From assembly GCA_039707465.1 (NCBI GenBank), contig CM077658.1:14762074-14826073 (forward strand): 64,000 nt of DNA, in the 5' to 3' direction. A program made the position numbers and the translations under genes. The notes beneath the pieces are model-generated. The model saw nothing but the letters and a program-made list of their open reading frames with translations. It was not told the DNA's origin and did no database searches. Position 1 is the stretch's first letter. The number at the start of each line of letters is the position of its first letter. Positions 35,540 through 48,387 of the stretch are shown one piece after another. Source of the DNA: Rhabdophis nuchalis. Taxonomy: Eukaryota > Chordata > Lepidosauria > Squamata > Natricidae.

Positions 35540-36410
35540 GGGCTTGCAGCCTTTGCCAGACCAATTCGCGAATACAGCTTGTCTGCCTGGAATCCACACT
35601 GTATATCGGACATTGTTCTGACTCCCTCCCAACACAAGACAAATGACTACTAATTATCTCCAACTGTGTCGTTCTGCTAATTGCCGTTGCCTCCTCTCAA
35701 TCCTTCTTAGCCTGACATCAGGGACAAACTGGGCTTCCTCCTCCCCACTACACCAAGCCCCAGGTGCCTCCTGATGCCTAGCCGGGCTCTTTGCTCTCTC
35801 ACTCTCGGCCTCCTCCTCCTCTAGAGCAGACTCATAGAACTCCTCACTAGAGGAATCCATCAGCAGCTCATCCTGAGCCGGCTGGTGCCCACAACAGACA
35901 TTAACACAATTAAGCGGGTTCAGAGGTATTTCACGAGAAGAGTCCTTGGACAATCTGGAACTGCACCGCCTGTAGTCAGACCTACGCTTAGTACACAAAA
36001 TCATCTGCTACAACGTCCTGCCTGTCAACGACTACTTCTGCTTCAACCACAATAATACACAGGCAAACGATCGATACAAACTCAAGGTCAACCGCTCCAA
36101 ACTCGATTGCAGAAAATACGACTTCGGCAACAGAGGGGTCAACGCCTGGAATGCTCTTCCTGACTCTATTGCTACACCCTCAAACCCCCACAGCTTCAAC
36201 CTTAAACTTTGTGGCATGGAACCCCCCCCCTCCCATTCCTAAGAGGTCCGTAAAGGGGGCATGCATACAGTAAGCGCACCAGCCCTGCCTATCGTCCATG
36301 TCCTACTGTCCCCATTTATTTGTCCCCATTTCCTTAGTTCATGTCCATCTTTATACTTATGCCTGCTATCCTGTACCTATTTGACAAACGAATGAAAAAT
36401 AAAATAAGAT
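35540..36410 (+). mobile_element. LINE 3' part (CR1/L2/Rex-like) split by a solo LTR
   Basis: Plus-strand RT tail: AWNPHCI before the LTR, then VQRYFTRRVLG, SDLRLVHKI and GVNAWNALPD after it, then a 3' UTR to about 36410. Same family as 17035-17665. Frame breaks are present. Confidence 0.78.
35614..35896 (-). mobile_element. Solo LTR, minus strand, 283 bp, inside a LINE
   Basis: TGTT...AACA ends and a perfect 5-bp duplication GACAT (35609-35613, 35897-35901) that interrupts the LINE reading frame. It carries the same acidic DELLMDSSSEE open frame as 26446-26935 and is shorter by internal deletion. Confidence 0.8.
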
Positions 36411-37378
36411 CTGGACATGCAGATATGAACATCTTACTTTCCTGAACATTTTACTTTCCTGCCCATGACCGTGTCATCTTGGTTACAAATGACCCAGAAG
36501 AGACCTGGAACTTGAACATTAATTTGGACTTTACGGCTTGTGTTAATCAAATACAGGAACTCACAGTACCTTCCTAAGCATTTGGCATACATTCAGTGGA
36601 TCATAATGATTCCTTCTTCCTGGTTCAACTGATTCCTTCTTCCTAGTTCTGTAGAGTTATCGCTCAGGCTTACCCATTAATATGGGAGCTTGTGTGCCGA
36701 CTTTCTCTAGATCAAGCTGTTGGTTTGAGAGAGAGAAGAGGTTTGTTGTTCACTGATAACCAGTCTCCCAGGTTGCTGCTTTGGTAACTCACCATTGCTA
36801 GACTTTTAAATGTCAGATAATTGTGCTGTTTAACACGCTGTGTTCTTTTCTACGAAAGCTCCCACCTGGGACGGTGGACTCGCGCCCTGTCTACAATTCA
36901 CAAATGATTGGGAATAGAAGGTCAAATCAAGTGCCTTTGGAAAGGTACAATCTCTGATTTCAAGTGGCACCGTCTATTTGAACTTGGGGGAATTATAACT
37001 TTTGGGGGGAAAGTTAGTTAGGCTGCCCATTCCTCCAGCAGATGTGTTGACTGTTTCCATAATCCAGCACCAGAGCCAACACGGTGGTGTCCTTATGCTG
37101 AAGCTGTCTACAGCTACCTAGCAGAAAATGACTTTGCAGACAGATCCTTCAGACCAGGGGTGTCAAACTCACACTGTCAGGGTGGCGTCACGTGATGTAT
37201 CGCGACTTTCCCCTCCCTCCTTCACTAAACTGGATGTAGTTGTGGTCAGTGTGTGATGCAACCGGCTGATGGGCCATGTGTCAGGTTTCCGAAAGGCGCC
37301 CTAATTAATTCATGAGCCTCGAGCCAAGTTTCAAAAGAAATCCAGATTTTTTTTTTTATTGTTTGGGGATCCCAAATA
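36411..37378. other. Intergenic, little recognised
   Basis: One hAT-style end (CAGGGGTGTCAAACTC at about 37157) without a partner. No exon. Confidence 0.4.
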
Positions 37379-37759
37379 CAGAAAGCCCTTGACCACAACT
37401 AAGCCCAAAGTTTCTGCTGTTAAGCGAGACATTTGTTAAGTGAGTCTTGCCCTATGTTATGACCTTCTTGCCTCCGTTATTAAGTGAAAGATAAGTTAGC
37501 AACCTGGTTGTTAAGTGAATCTGGCTTCCCCATTGATTTTGCTTCTCAGAAGACTGCAAAAAAGGGAATTACATGACCTCGGGACACAGCAATGGCCATA
37601 AATACGAACCAGCTGCCAAGCGTCTGAATTTTGATCTCGTGAACCACCGGGATGCTACAACATTGTAAGTGCGGAAAATGGCCACAAGTCACTTTTTTCA
37701 GTGGCGTTGCAAGTTTGGACGTTCGCTAAATGAACTGTTGTAAATCGGGGACTACCTGG
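37379..37759. mobile_element. TA-flanked MITE (CAGGTAGTCC-type ends)
   Basis: Degenerate left end (CAGAAAGCCCTTGACC), clear right end (TCGGGGACTACCTGG), usual interior. It ends about 250 bp before relic exon D1. Confidence 0.65.
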
Positions 37760-38391
37760 AAGCACATTTCAAGTGCCAAAGGTTGAATTGTAATCATGCC
37801 AAGTTTGGGTATCGATAATCTCACTTTCGACACACGACGTCTTCCCTCTGACTAAATCATCCTCTCGGCTCCTCCCGCAGAAACAGTTAAGCAAGTTAAA
37901 CAGGTACAACTCAAGAGAGAGCACCCCTGGCCAGTCCCCTTGGTTGGATCTCAGAATCTGCCTTCAGATCACCGTGCAAAGTCCAGGAAGCACAAGAGGA
38001 ATCCACGTGGCTTCACGGGCTGTTAGCATTTTGGTGACCGGTTCCAACCGAGGCCTTGGGTTAGAGCTGGTGCGACAGCTTGTAGAGAGGCCTGAGCCTC
38101 CAAAACCTATCTTTGCCACCTGTCGGAAACCTGATGGCCCTCAAGGAAAGGTCTGTAGGAAGTCAAAATGCTCTTGGAGGACGTGCTCATTGCGATCGGT
38201 GCTCCTGGAGAACATCTCCTCTGTAGAAGTGTGTTTATTACAACCAAGCATTAAGGCTTCTTCCATTGGCCCAGAGCACGATTTCTGTGTATTTAGGAAC
38301 ATTGTGTGACTGAGACAATTGGCTTGGTTTTCTGGGTGAGAGCTTTAATGTTGCTTCTCTTCCTATAATTAAATATAGGCTCATGTCCCAC

Positions 38392-39110
38392 TAGCAATAG
38401 CCCTTAGACTTATGTTCCACTTCGCAGGGCTTTACAGCGCTCTCTAAAGCCACACTTGGAATACTGCAATCAGTTTTGGTCGCCACGATGTAAAATAGAT
38501 GTGGAGACTCGAGAAAGAGTGCAGAGACGAGCAACCAAGAGGATTAGGGGACTGTAGGTTAAACTTTTGAAGGTTGCAGGAGCTGGGTATGTCTAGTTTA
38601 AGGAAAAGAAGGACTAGGGGAGATATGATAGCAGTGTTCCGATATTTGAGGGGCTGCCACAAAGAAGAGGGAGTCAAGCTATTCTCCAAAGCACCTGAGG
38701 GCAGGACAAGAAGCAAAGGGTGGAAACTAATCAAGGAGAGAAGCAACTTAGAACTAAGGAGAAATTTCCTGACAGTTAGAACAATTAATCAGTGGAAGAA
38801 CTTGCCTCCAGAAGTTGTGGGTGCTCCAACAATGGATGTTTTTAAGAAGAGATTGGACAACCATTTGTCTAAAGGAGTGTAGAGTTTCCTGCTTAAGCAG
38901 AGGTTTGGACTAGAAGACCTCTAAGGTCCCTTCCAAATCTGTTATTCTATTCTATTCTATTCTATTCTATTCTATTCTAAGTGATTTACAGAGTCAGCCT
39001 ATTGACCCCAACAATCTGGGTCCTTATATTATCCACCCGAGAAGGATGGAAGGCTGAGTTCATCTTGCGCCAGTGAGAATTGAACTGCTGAACTACTGCT
39101 TTCCAGCATT
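38392..39110 (-). mobile_element. SINE family 2 split by a CR1
   Basis: Family 2 text at 38392-38440 resumes at about 38979 (AAGTGATTTACAGAGTCAGC) and runs to about 39105. Confidence 0.75.
38441..38978 (+). mobile_element. CR1 LINE 3' end with TATTC tail
   Basis: Encodes the CR1 RT end (RRTRGDMIAVFRYLRGCHK, then NFLTVRTINQW). It ends AAGGTCCCTTCC followed by (TATTC)n. Confidence 0.88.
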
Positions 39111-39269
39111 GATTGCATATAATGTATGTTGTATTTATAAAAGTAGGAAGTTAACTAAACTTGGTTTGAATATATTCCAGTCTCTGCCAGTCTGTTGTGA
39201 TTGTAACGAGAGTCTGCAGATGATCTGTCTAACAGTAAGCATTGACAAAGTTTTAAAACTGAAAATTGT

Positions 39270-39780
39270 GCATTTTTCTTTTTTTTTTAATATGTAACAT
39301 TGTAAAAGAATAGAAACAATACAAATTGTGAAAGAGAAAAAGCAAGTAAAGTAGCACATAAAAGAAAAAGAAGTGTAAAGAAAGAAGGAAGGAAGAAAAG
39401 GGGAGGGAAGGGGAAGAGAAGGGAGGAGAAGGGAGGGGACGAGACAAGATGAGACAAGAAGCAATAAAAAGTGCCTTCTGATCTTCCTAACGGCAATTAC
39501 AAATACAGTACATTTATATTTTACTCCTCCTCTCTAAAGTTACAACTTAATTTCCTTCATTCCAAAGTCTACCTTTTTAAATCATCAAGGCCGTAAACCA
39601 CACGTTCATTTATTTCTCATTTTAGCAAAAAGCCCATAAGGGGTTTCCAAACACTAACAAATGTAGTTTTTGTCCTTTCTCTAATCCAAGAAGTTTGGTA
39701 AAACATCATTTTTCTCCTGTCGATTAACCTCTTATTTACTTTTTTTTTTTCCTGTGTCCAATCCCAGGCTCTGGAAGCAT
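39270..39780 (-). mobile_element. Probable L1 3' region with purine tract
   Basis: An A-rich start, a GGAA/GGGA-type run (about 39370-39445) and AAAAAGTGCCTTC...GATCTT text. Similar text recurs at 47745-47860. The L1 assignment is a guess from composition. Confidence 0.4.
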
Positions 39781-39841
39781 GTCAACATTCATGTGATTTA
39801 GCTAGGTAGGATATGCACTCCTTGTCTGACTATCGTATGAA

Positions 39842-40303
39842 GAACGGTTGCAGGAGCTGGGTATGTCTAGTTTGATGAAGAGAAGGACCAGGGGAGACAT
39901 GATAGCAGTGTTCCGATATCTCAGAGGGTGCCACAAAGAAGAGGGAGTCAAACTATTCTCCAAGGCACCTGGGGGCAGGACAAGAAGCAATGAGTGGAAA
40001 CTAATCAAGGAGAGAAGCAACTTAGAACTAAGGAGAAATTTCCTGACAGTTAGAACAATTAATCTCTGGAACAGCTTGCCTCCAGAAGTTGTGAATGCCC
40101 CAACCCTGGAAGTCTTTAAGAAGATGTTAGATAGCCATTTGTCTGAAATGGTATAAGGTTCCTGCCCATGCAGGGGGTTGGACTAGAAGACCTACAAGGT
40201 CCCTTCCAACTCTGCTATTGTATTGTATTGTATTGTATTGTATTGTATTGTATTGTATTGTATTGTATTGTATTGTATTGTATTGTATTGTATTGTATTG
40301 TAT
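39842..40303 (+). mobile_element. CR1 LINE 3' end with (ATTGT)n tail
   Basis: An open 102-codon CR1 RT end (39848-40156), the GGTTGGACTAGAAGACC end, then about 85 bp of pure ATTGT units. Confidence 0.9.
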
Positions 40304-40319
40304 CGCTCCAGAATTTTCA

Positions 40320-40570
40320 TGAGAGGAAGGGAGCCACCACAGAGAAGGCCCTTCTTCTGGGTCCCACCAGATGTATCTCCTCAGCAGATCTCCACAATAT
40401 TCCTTGCCTCCCTGCTCTACTGGGTCGGGTGGATGTGACCGGCAAGAGACAATCCCTCAGGTAACCTGGTCTGAAGCCATGAAGGGCTTTAAAGGCGACA
40501 AACATCACCTGGGCCACCAGCATGATTGACTTTTCAAGTGAGTCAGCTCTCATGACATGACCAAAGTATG
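40320..40570 (-). mobile_element. L2-type LINE fragment
   Basis: Minus-strand FKALHGF, YLRDCLLPVTSTRPSRAG and RRRAFSVVAPFL text, truncated. Confidence 0.65.
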
Positions 40571-40630
40571 ACAACCTGTGTTTGGCAACCTTGACTTCCA
40601 GTTAAAATTTGGGTGAGGTTCAGTCTAGGA

Positions 40631-40736
40631 CAGGGGTTCCCAAACTTGGCAACTTTAAGACTTGTGGACTTCAACTCCCAGAATTCTGGGAGTTGAAGTC
40701 CACAAGTCTTAAAGTTGCCAAGTTTGGGAACTCCTG
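40631..40736. mobile_element. Palindromic hAT-type MITE, 106 bp
   Basis: Starts CAGGGGTTCCCAAAC and ends GTTTGGGAACTCCTG, with near-perfect hairpin arms. Flanks GTCTAGGA and GAATAGGA agree at 6 of 8. Confidence 0.8.
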
Positions 40737-40784
40737 GAATAGGACTTCTTCCTTTGTTATTTTTTCAGTCCGTGGGATGTGTAA

Positions 40785-40945
40785 TCATCGCCTCCGGCAC
40801 GGAGGGGCATTTCAAATCCTGGTGCTACCAGTTCCCTCGTGCATGCGCAGAAGCGTCCGGGCAGGTGGGCGGAGCCTCCTACCACTGCCACTACCGGTTC
40901 ATCCAATTCAGGCCGAACCGGAAGCAACCCACCTCAAAGGTGTCC
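40785..40945. mobile_element. GC-rich MITE fragment
   Basis: Interior text as in 881-1030 (GGGCAGGTGGGCGGAGCCTC; CTACCGGTTC) with worn ends. Confidence 0.55.
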
Positions 40946-41884
40946 ACTCTTCTCCTATCTGCCTTTTCAGAATCCACATTTCGCAGGCATAAGTTGCAGT
41001 TGGAAAAATTATTGCATTACATCCAAAACTGCTTATCAGAAACCCTTACTGGACTTTAAAGACCAGTTATAAGTCCCTTTTTTCAGCACTATTGTAACTT
41101 TGAATGGTCACTGAACAAATAGTCATACCTGTGTTATAAAAACAATAACACTGAATTATGTTTATGTAATTTCCCCAGATTACCACTGGTAATTTCATTT
41201 ATTTTTTTCACCTTCATGAAAACTTTTTGGCAGATTTTCAAATATACTTGGTACATGAAGAAATCTTCAAGTCCATTTAAAAGTGCCTGTTGTAAGAGGG
41301 TTCATTTGTGGTTACACAAAGAAAAAACATTTCTACACATTTTTTCGATAATTTTAACCAGGTTTGGGAAGCACTGCTCGCTCATTGAAATTGCTCTTTG
41401 GACCAAAGAATCAGTTAGCTTCTGGCAGGAGAAAGAATTGGCAAAGTTGATGTTGTTAAAGATTAATTTTGTTTCTTAAACTGCTCTGAATATGGTCACT
41501 GCTTGCCTCACCCTGGAATTGAAAAAAGATGGAATTTTATGCACTTCGATCCATTCTAGCTGGGTGAAAACTGACACGGGAACCATGCAGGTTCAGTGAA
41601 GACATCATTCAGAATTACTGCTGGAGAGAAATAATCATCTATCATGCAATGAAGGATTTTTGTTGCAGCATGTCATAAACGCAGGGATTGTAGCTGAAGG
41701 ACAATAAGATTGCACAAGTCAATCAGGCTAAATAGATTTTAAAAATCAATCACAATAGGCGTAGGCTCAATTTATGAACTCTACCCCTATATAAAATGTT
41801 TCCACTTGCAGAAATAAACTTGCATGACCTGGGGAAAGTTTCTGTCTTCAGGACTATGAAAGATTGCTCATCCAGGTTTAGAAA

Positions 41885-42335
41885 TATGGCAAAACAGAGG
41901 TCGAAGGGACCTTGGAGGTCTTCTAGTCCAACCTCCTGCTTAGGTGGGAAACCCTATACCATTTCAGACAAATGGCTATCCAATCTCTTTTTGAAAACTT
42001 CCAATGTTGGAGAATTCACAACTTCTGGAGGCAACTTCTGTTCCACTGATTAATTGTTCTAACTGTCAGGAAATTTCTCCTTAGTTCTAGGTTGCTTCTC
42101 TCCTTGATTAGTTCCCATCTGTTGCTTCTTCTCCTACCCTCAGGTGCTTTGGAGAAGAGCTTGACTACTTCTTCCTTGTGGCAGCCCCTGAGATATTTGG
42201 AATGCAACTATCATGTCACTCCTGGTCCATCAAAACTAGACATGCCCAATTCCAGCAAGTGTTCTTTATATGTTTTAGCTTCCAGTCCCCTCATCATCTT
42301 TGCTATTCTCTGCACTCTTTCTCAACATAGTTTTT
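41885..42335 (-). mobile_element. CR1 LINE 3' end
   Basis: Minus-strand CR1 RT end (EGTVRT-type NFLTVRTINQW, CHKEE, KAPEG) and the GAAGGGACCTTGGAGGTCTT marker. Confidence 0.85.
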
Positions 42336-42889
42336 CACATCAAAGTTACTTTCTGGATTAGCATAGTTGGATATTCATTTGACTGCTGTTAAAGGAAAGT
42401 AGATTCATTCTCAGTAAAAACTCAAGTCAGTTTCTGCTGATGGTGCCAACCCATTCAGAATTATTTTTGACTTATTTTGGGGCTGATGCCTGCAATAAGG
42501 AGGAGACCATTACAAATGAGGTCTATCTGTCTTCTTGTGAATCCAATGAGGGACAAATCACATGAACTAGAAAAGCCCATCTTCTAGATCAGTGACAGAG
42601 AACTTTTTCGGCACCAAGTGCTCAAACTCGAACATTGCATGCATGCGTGCCAGCTAGCTAGTCTTTGTGAGTGCTGGAGTGCTGGAAAACAGCCTGAAAA
42701 ATGGCCAAAATAAGTCATATTTATGGATGACAAACCCACAACTAATTTAGACTTGAAGTTGATTCCAGCCAAGGACTTTATCTATAACATAAACAAATTA
42801 AAAGTTGGATGTCACTCCCTTTCCATCTTGATTGGTTGTTTGTTGTTTTCTTTGGGTTGTTGTTTGTTTTGATGGTTGTTTGTTTTGAT
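42336..42889. other. Intergenic, little recognised
   Basis: A hAT-like piece at about 42585-42735 (CAGTGACAGAGAACTTTTTC). Otherwise nothing identified. Confidence 0.4.
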
Positions 42890-43180
42890 GGTTGTTTGGT
42901 TGGTTGGTTGGTTGGTTGATTGGTTGGATGGAAGATGGATGATGGACGGTTGTTGGATGGTTGGATGGTTGGATGGTTGGATGGTTGGATGGTTGGTTGG
43001 TTGGTTGGATGGATGGTTGGTTGGTTGGATGGTTGGATGGTTGGATGGTAGGGTGGTTGGGTGGTTGGATGGTTGGATGGATGGTTGGTTGGTTGGTTGG
43101 TTGGTTGGTTGGTTGGATGGCTGGATGGTTGGATGGTTGGTTGGTTGGTTGGATGGTTGATTGGTTGATTAGTTGATTGA
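42890..43180. repeat. (TTGG)n/(ATGG)n repeat, about 290 bp
   Basis: Mixed TTGG and ATGG units. Open frames on both strands (NQPT- and GWLV-type) are repeat artefacts. It ends about 175 bp beyond the 3' end of gene E. Confidence 0.93.
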
Positions 43181-43354
43181 CGAAATATATTTCTATACCA
43201 TCAAAATCAGAACTACCCTGGTAACTTACAGCAAATGAAATATAAACCATACATGATACAAACACTAAAAACACAACAGCGAAACAAAAATACAATAAAA
43301 GAAGATAAATATACCCCACACCTTTTTTTTCTTGGTGGAAAGGACAAGCACATC

Positions 43355-46300
43355 TCACCAAGGGAGTGCGTTGCCTTCCCAGTCAAGAAAGGCCCCATTG
43401 GAGGCCGACGATAAATTAGCAAGCACATTGAGGATGCCTCGCACACTGTTTTGCACAGTCACGGGAGCCTAGGAGAGAAAGAGAGGCAGGGTTAGTATCC
43501 TCAGGGAAGAAAGCTTGAGCCCTGTTCAATCTCCCCCATTCATTCTCCCTCTCTGGCTAAAATAATAGGAACAAAAGGATGGCTGCAACAACCACTGCAT
43601 TGTGTTTCTCGATCTTGGCAACGTTTTATGTTTATGTTTATGTTTATTATTAAATTTGTATACCGCCCTTCTCCCTTGCAGGACTCAGGGAGGTGAACAG
43701 GCATCAATAAAAACATACAAAAGACATCGATACATAAAATACTTTAAAATAATATTAAATTGGGGCCCGTTCTAAAATCTAGATAAAAACTCTTAAATAA
43801 AACCAATTAAACCAATTAAAAGCAACTACGCCAGGCCAGCCTCATGGAATAAATGCGTTTTCAAGGCCCGACGGAAGAGGCGCAGGTCAGTGGTCGTACG
43901 TAGGTCGGGGGGGTAGGTCGTTCCAGAGGGCAGGGGCTGCCACAGAGAAGGCTCTCCCCCTGGGGGTCACCAGGTGGCATTGTTTGGCCGACGGTACCCT
44001 GAGGAGGCCTAGTCTGTGGGAGCGAACTGGTCGGTGGGAGGTATTTGGTAGCAGGAGGCGGTCTTGCAAATAACCAGGACCCGTGCCATGGAGCTTTATA
44101 TGCATGGACTTCAAGTCCCAGAATTCTCCAACCTAACTCAGTGCTGGCCCAGTGTTGAGATGTATACTGAGGATACCTAACCCCAAACAGATAGATGACT
44201 TCATCTAACATGATAGATGACCTCACTTTACATGTAGATGTCACCAATCCCAAAGAAGAACCCCCACAAAATGGTACCACCACCCCCAGCCCCTGAAGTT
44301 GATTCAACAGGATATTATGGTCCACAATATGAAAAGCTGTTGAAGATCAAAGAGCAACGAGATGGATACATTACCCCATCTCAGCTCCAACTGCTTTCTC
44401 TATAGTAAACCCTGTAGTAAGCTTTCCCTCTTACATCCTTTATGGTACCTGCTGCGTTCCCATGTCTGTTTTCACCCAGCCAGGATGGATTAGACTACAC
44501 AAGATCCCTTCCTCCTTTAGTTCCAAAGAGAAGCAGACCGTCACCATGTTCAAAGCAGCCTGCAAGGAAAATTAAACTCTTTTAAGATCAGCTCCTCATC
44601 CTTTCCTTTCTTTTGAAAACTCTCTGCTCCGTTGCCCTGACCCAATCATGCACAGCCTCCCTGCTATCAAAGCATTTTCATGATTGAAAGCGAGAAGGGT
44701 TGGTTTTTATCCCTTTCGAATATTCTGGACTATGACTCCCTAACCCAGTGATGGCAAACCTTTTAGAGGCCGAGTGCCCAGACAGCAACCCAAAACCTGC
44801 TTATTTATTGCAAAGTGCCAATATGTTCTGTTATCTCACCAGGATGAGAGGGCAGTTCCTTTCTGAATGAAAGAAATAATCTGACCCTCCAAGGAAAACC
44901 TACCTTGCTTGCACGATAAGGGTACATCGGTCCCTTCATGACTTCAAAGCCCCGTTCAATGGAGGCCAACTTGGAGGTCATATTGATGATGGCCGCCCTC
45001 TGGCAACTCATCTCCTTTATGGCTGCCTGTCGAGCTGCTTTCTTCAGCAGAGGCAGGAATTCCTGAAGGAAACAAGATACATTAAGTTGTGAAATAATGC
45101 CTATTCATTGGCTGGCCTTGTTATCATGTCTCTTCCAGTCATGAATATTCTAACAGGGAGCTTTGGTCCAACACCTCTCAGAGGGCCATAGGTTCTCCAC
45201 GGTTGGTTTAGTCTACCATATTTCATAATACACGAGACCAAATCGTCATTCTCTTGTTTCCTTGACAGAGGGAGGAAGACGGCGATCCTCTTACCTTAAC
45301 CACAAGGATGGGCCCTACCACATTGGTGTTGAAAGCAGACAGCATCTCTTGCTGCTCTACCGTTTCCAGAGTGGCATAGGAGTTCACACCGGCATTATTG
45401 ATCAGGAGGTTTAACCCTTCACCATGTAGAAGAGACTCAACCGCCAAAGCCGCTGCCTTCACACTGGACTGATCCTCCACCTCTTCCATGTACATATGGG
45501 GGGGGAAATAAGATCCTTGTCAAGAAGCCGAAAGCTGATATGGGGCCTAGAGCAGAGGTCTCCAACCTTGGCCACTTTACGATCCGTGGACTTCAATTCC
45601 CAGAATTCCTCAGCCAGCTGGCTGAGGAATTCTGGGAGTTGAAATCCACGAATCATAAAGTGGCCAAGGTTGGAGACCCCTGGCCTAGAGGATTGTGGGT
45701 CAACAATTAGGAAAACCCAAATTTCAATTGCCCTAGCTGGTGCCTACATAGACAGTCTTTGACTTACAACCTTTTGTTTATGGCCATTCCAAGTTACAAC
45801 AGCACCAAAAAAAGGAACCAGGGACTTCTTTTTTCACCCTTACGACTGTTACAGCATCTCCATGGCCACGTGAAGGCTTGCCAAGTGACTCATGATGGTT
45901 GCTATGACCCGTGTTCCCTTTTTGCAACCTTCTGACAAACAAAGTCATGGGGGGAAACCAGATTCTCTTACTAACTTAACAACTGCAGTGATTCCCATAA
46001 CAACCGTTTGAAGAAAGGTCATCAAACAGGACAAAACTCACTTAATAACTATCTTGCTTAGTAACATAAAGGTTGGGGGTTAACGGCAATAGTAAATTGA
46101 GCATTACCTGCACTGAGATACAAACATTTCAAAGCACACAGGGCAAAGCCAAAGTCCACGTAGATTTCCAAATGGATTTTTTTTTTTTTTAAGGGAGATC
46201 AAATGGGGACAGAAAAGAAATGGAAAACTCTCATACCCAGCTGGATGATGTGAATGTTGGAATACTTGCTAGCCAGATCGTTCAAAGTCTGGAATTAAAG

Positions 46301-46999
46301 AGAAGAAGTCAAGAGAAGATTCAAGGAGCAATGGAAAACATTTGCTTCCTTTTAAAAAAAAAAAACCTTTATGGAAAATTTAAAACATTCTGATACAAAT
46401 GCCTTTAAAAATAATTTTGCATAAGTTACGATCCTTTTTCACAATACTAACATAACCCTTTGTTATTCAGATACATGTTTATGCATTCCTAATTATTCCT
46501 AAACATCTATGTTTCTAAGCTGTCCATTTGATGCTCCTATTATTTATCCATTGATACCAGTTTTCCCAAACTATAATATTCTGAGTCTTCCTTGTCCCTT
46601 AACTCCAATGTGAGTTGATCCATCTCTGCGCAGTCAAGAATCTTTTGGATTATCAAACAGACCGTCGGCCTGGTATCGCTTTTCCAACATTGTGCAAGTG
46701 CTATTCGCACTGCTTTAATTATGTGCAAGATTAAATATTTTCTCTCTTCCGTATACTTTCCCCTTAATAATCCCCAAAAGGAACCATTCTGCTTTAAGTT
46801 CTATTTGGGTGTTTGTAATTTCCAGTAACCATTTTTTTTATTTTAGTCCAATATTTTTTAGCTTTCGGGCATAACCACCATGCATGAAAGAAGGTACCCT
46901 GCGCCTGTTTCCATTTGCAACAGTTTGGAAAACATTTGCTTCCTATCCTATGGGACTCCCTCCCAAGCCATTCTAATCTCTTTTACTTCAACAGGACTG

Positions 47000-47090
<91 letters not shown>

Positions 47091-47468
47091 TTTTTTTCAC
47101 AACTTCCTGTAAGGGCCCCATTAAGGGAGGAGACATACTGTTTCCCTCTCTGCCTTTCGGCTCATCACCAGAGACCATCTAGACAGAGAACCATGAATTA
47201 TGTTGTGTTAATTTTTTTAGATATGTGTGTTAGTTTTATGAGCTGATCAATAAATGATTTCTCAAATTTAAATTTATTGATTTAAATGATTTCTCAAATT
47301 TAAATTTATTGATCAGCTCATAAAACTAACACACACACACACATATATATGTTAGTTTTTATGAGCTGATCAATAAATTTAAATGTGAAAACAATTATAT
47401 ATATATACAATTATATATATGTCAGATTTTTAAGGGCTGATTAATGAAAATATTCTCTCAATTATATA

Positions 47469-47504
<36 letters not shown>

Positions 47505-48347
47505 TGTATGTATGTAGGTAGGTATGTAATTGTTTCACAACAACCTGTTATTATTAGGCCCCAATTAAAGGGAGGAGACATACTGTTTCCCTTACTGCTC
47601 ATCGGCTCATCGCTAGAGACCATCCAAACAGCAAGCCAAGAATTACGTTGTATAATATTTTAGATATGTGTGTTAGTTTTATATATATATATTTTATAAT
47701 AATTATCTTGACAAAAGTTTTCAGCCAAAACGCTATAAATTTTGAACTGAAGATAAAGAGGAACGGAGGAAAGGAATGAAAGTGAAAAAGAAATAAAGTC
47801 AAAGAAGTCAAAAAGAAAGAAGAAAACATACCCAAAAAGTGCCTTCGGATCTTAACAGCAGCTGTGTGTGTATGTGTGTGTGTATACATACATACGTACA
47901 TACATACGTACATACATACATACATACATACATACATACATACATACATACATACTGTGTCACAACACCTTGGTAAGCCCCAATTAAGGGAGAAAGCAAA
48001 GCTGCTTTCCTTTTCTGTCTTTCGGTTCATCACAAGAGACCATGCAGACAGAAAGCTATTTGTTTCGTTGCCTTTTGTTTACATTTGTGTTGCATTTGGA
48101 CTCATAAATATTGTTTATTTACCTTGTTTATTTATTTAATGCAACACACACACACACACACACACACATATATTACCTTCTCTAAGATTACATTTTAATT
48201 TCCTTCTTTCCATAATCTACCCTTTTCAGCCATCAAATCTATAAATCATCATTTCATCTTTCTTTCCTTTCCTTTCCTTTCCTTTCCCTTTCCCTTTCTT
48301 TCTTTCTTTCTTCCTTCCTTCCTTCCTTCCTTCCTTCCTTCCTTCCT

Positions 48348-48387
<40 letters not shown>

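Larger units (their letters stand above)
38007..41590 (+). pseudogene. SDR relic D: exon 1 and exon 5 only
   Basis: Two isolated plus-strand exons of the same family. Exon 1 (38007-38150, 48 codons) is open and has ILVTGSNRGLG and IFATCRKPDG, but the expected ATG is GTG and no in-frame ATG lies upstream in the open stretch. Exon 5 (41480-41590) reads TALNMVTACL, then IHSSWV where functional copies have HPGWV, and its acceptor AG is AA. Between them I find only CR1, SINE and L1 material, with no exon 2, 3, 4 or 6. The exon 5 text (LELKKDGI) is closest to E, F and G, although the relic points the other way. It is a dead gene broken by deletion and insertion. Confidence 0.8.

Noticed and set aside
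39848..40156. 102-aa open frame
   Set aside because: CR1 reverse transcriptase end, repeated at 38574-38882 and 32388-32615.
40168..40464. Frame with Cys-Ile-Val-Leu-Tyr repeats
   Set aside because: The ATTGT tail of a CR1 element read in frame.
42798..43361. 187-aa frame with Asn-Gln-Pro-Thr repeats
   Set aside because: Translation of the TTGG/ATGG simple repeat.
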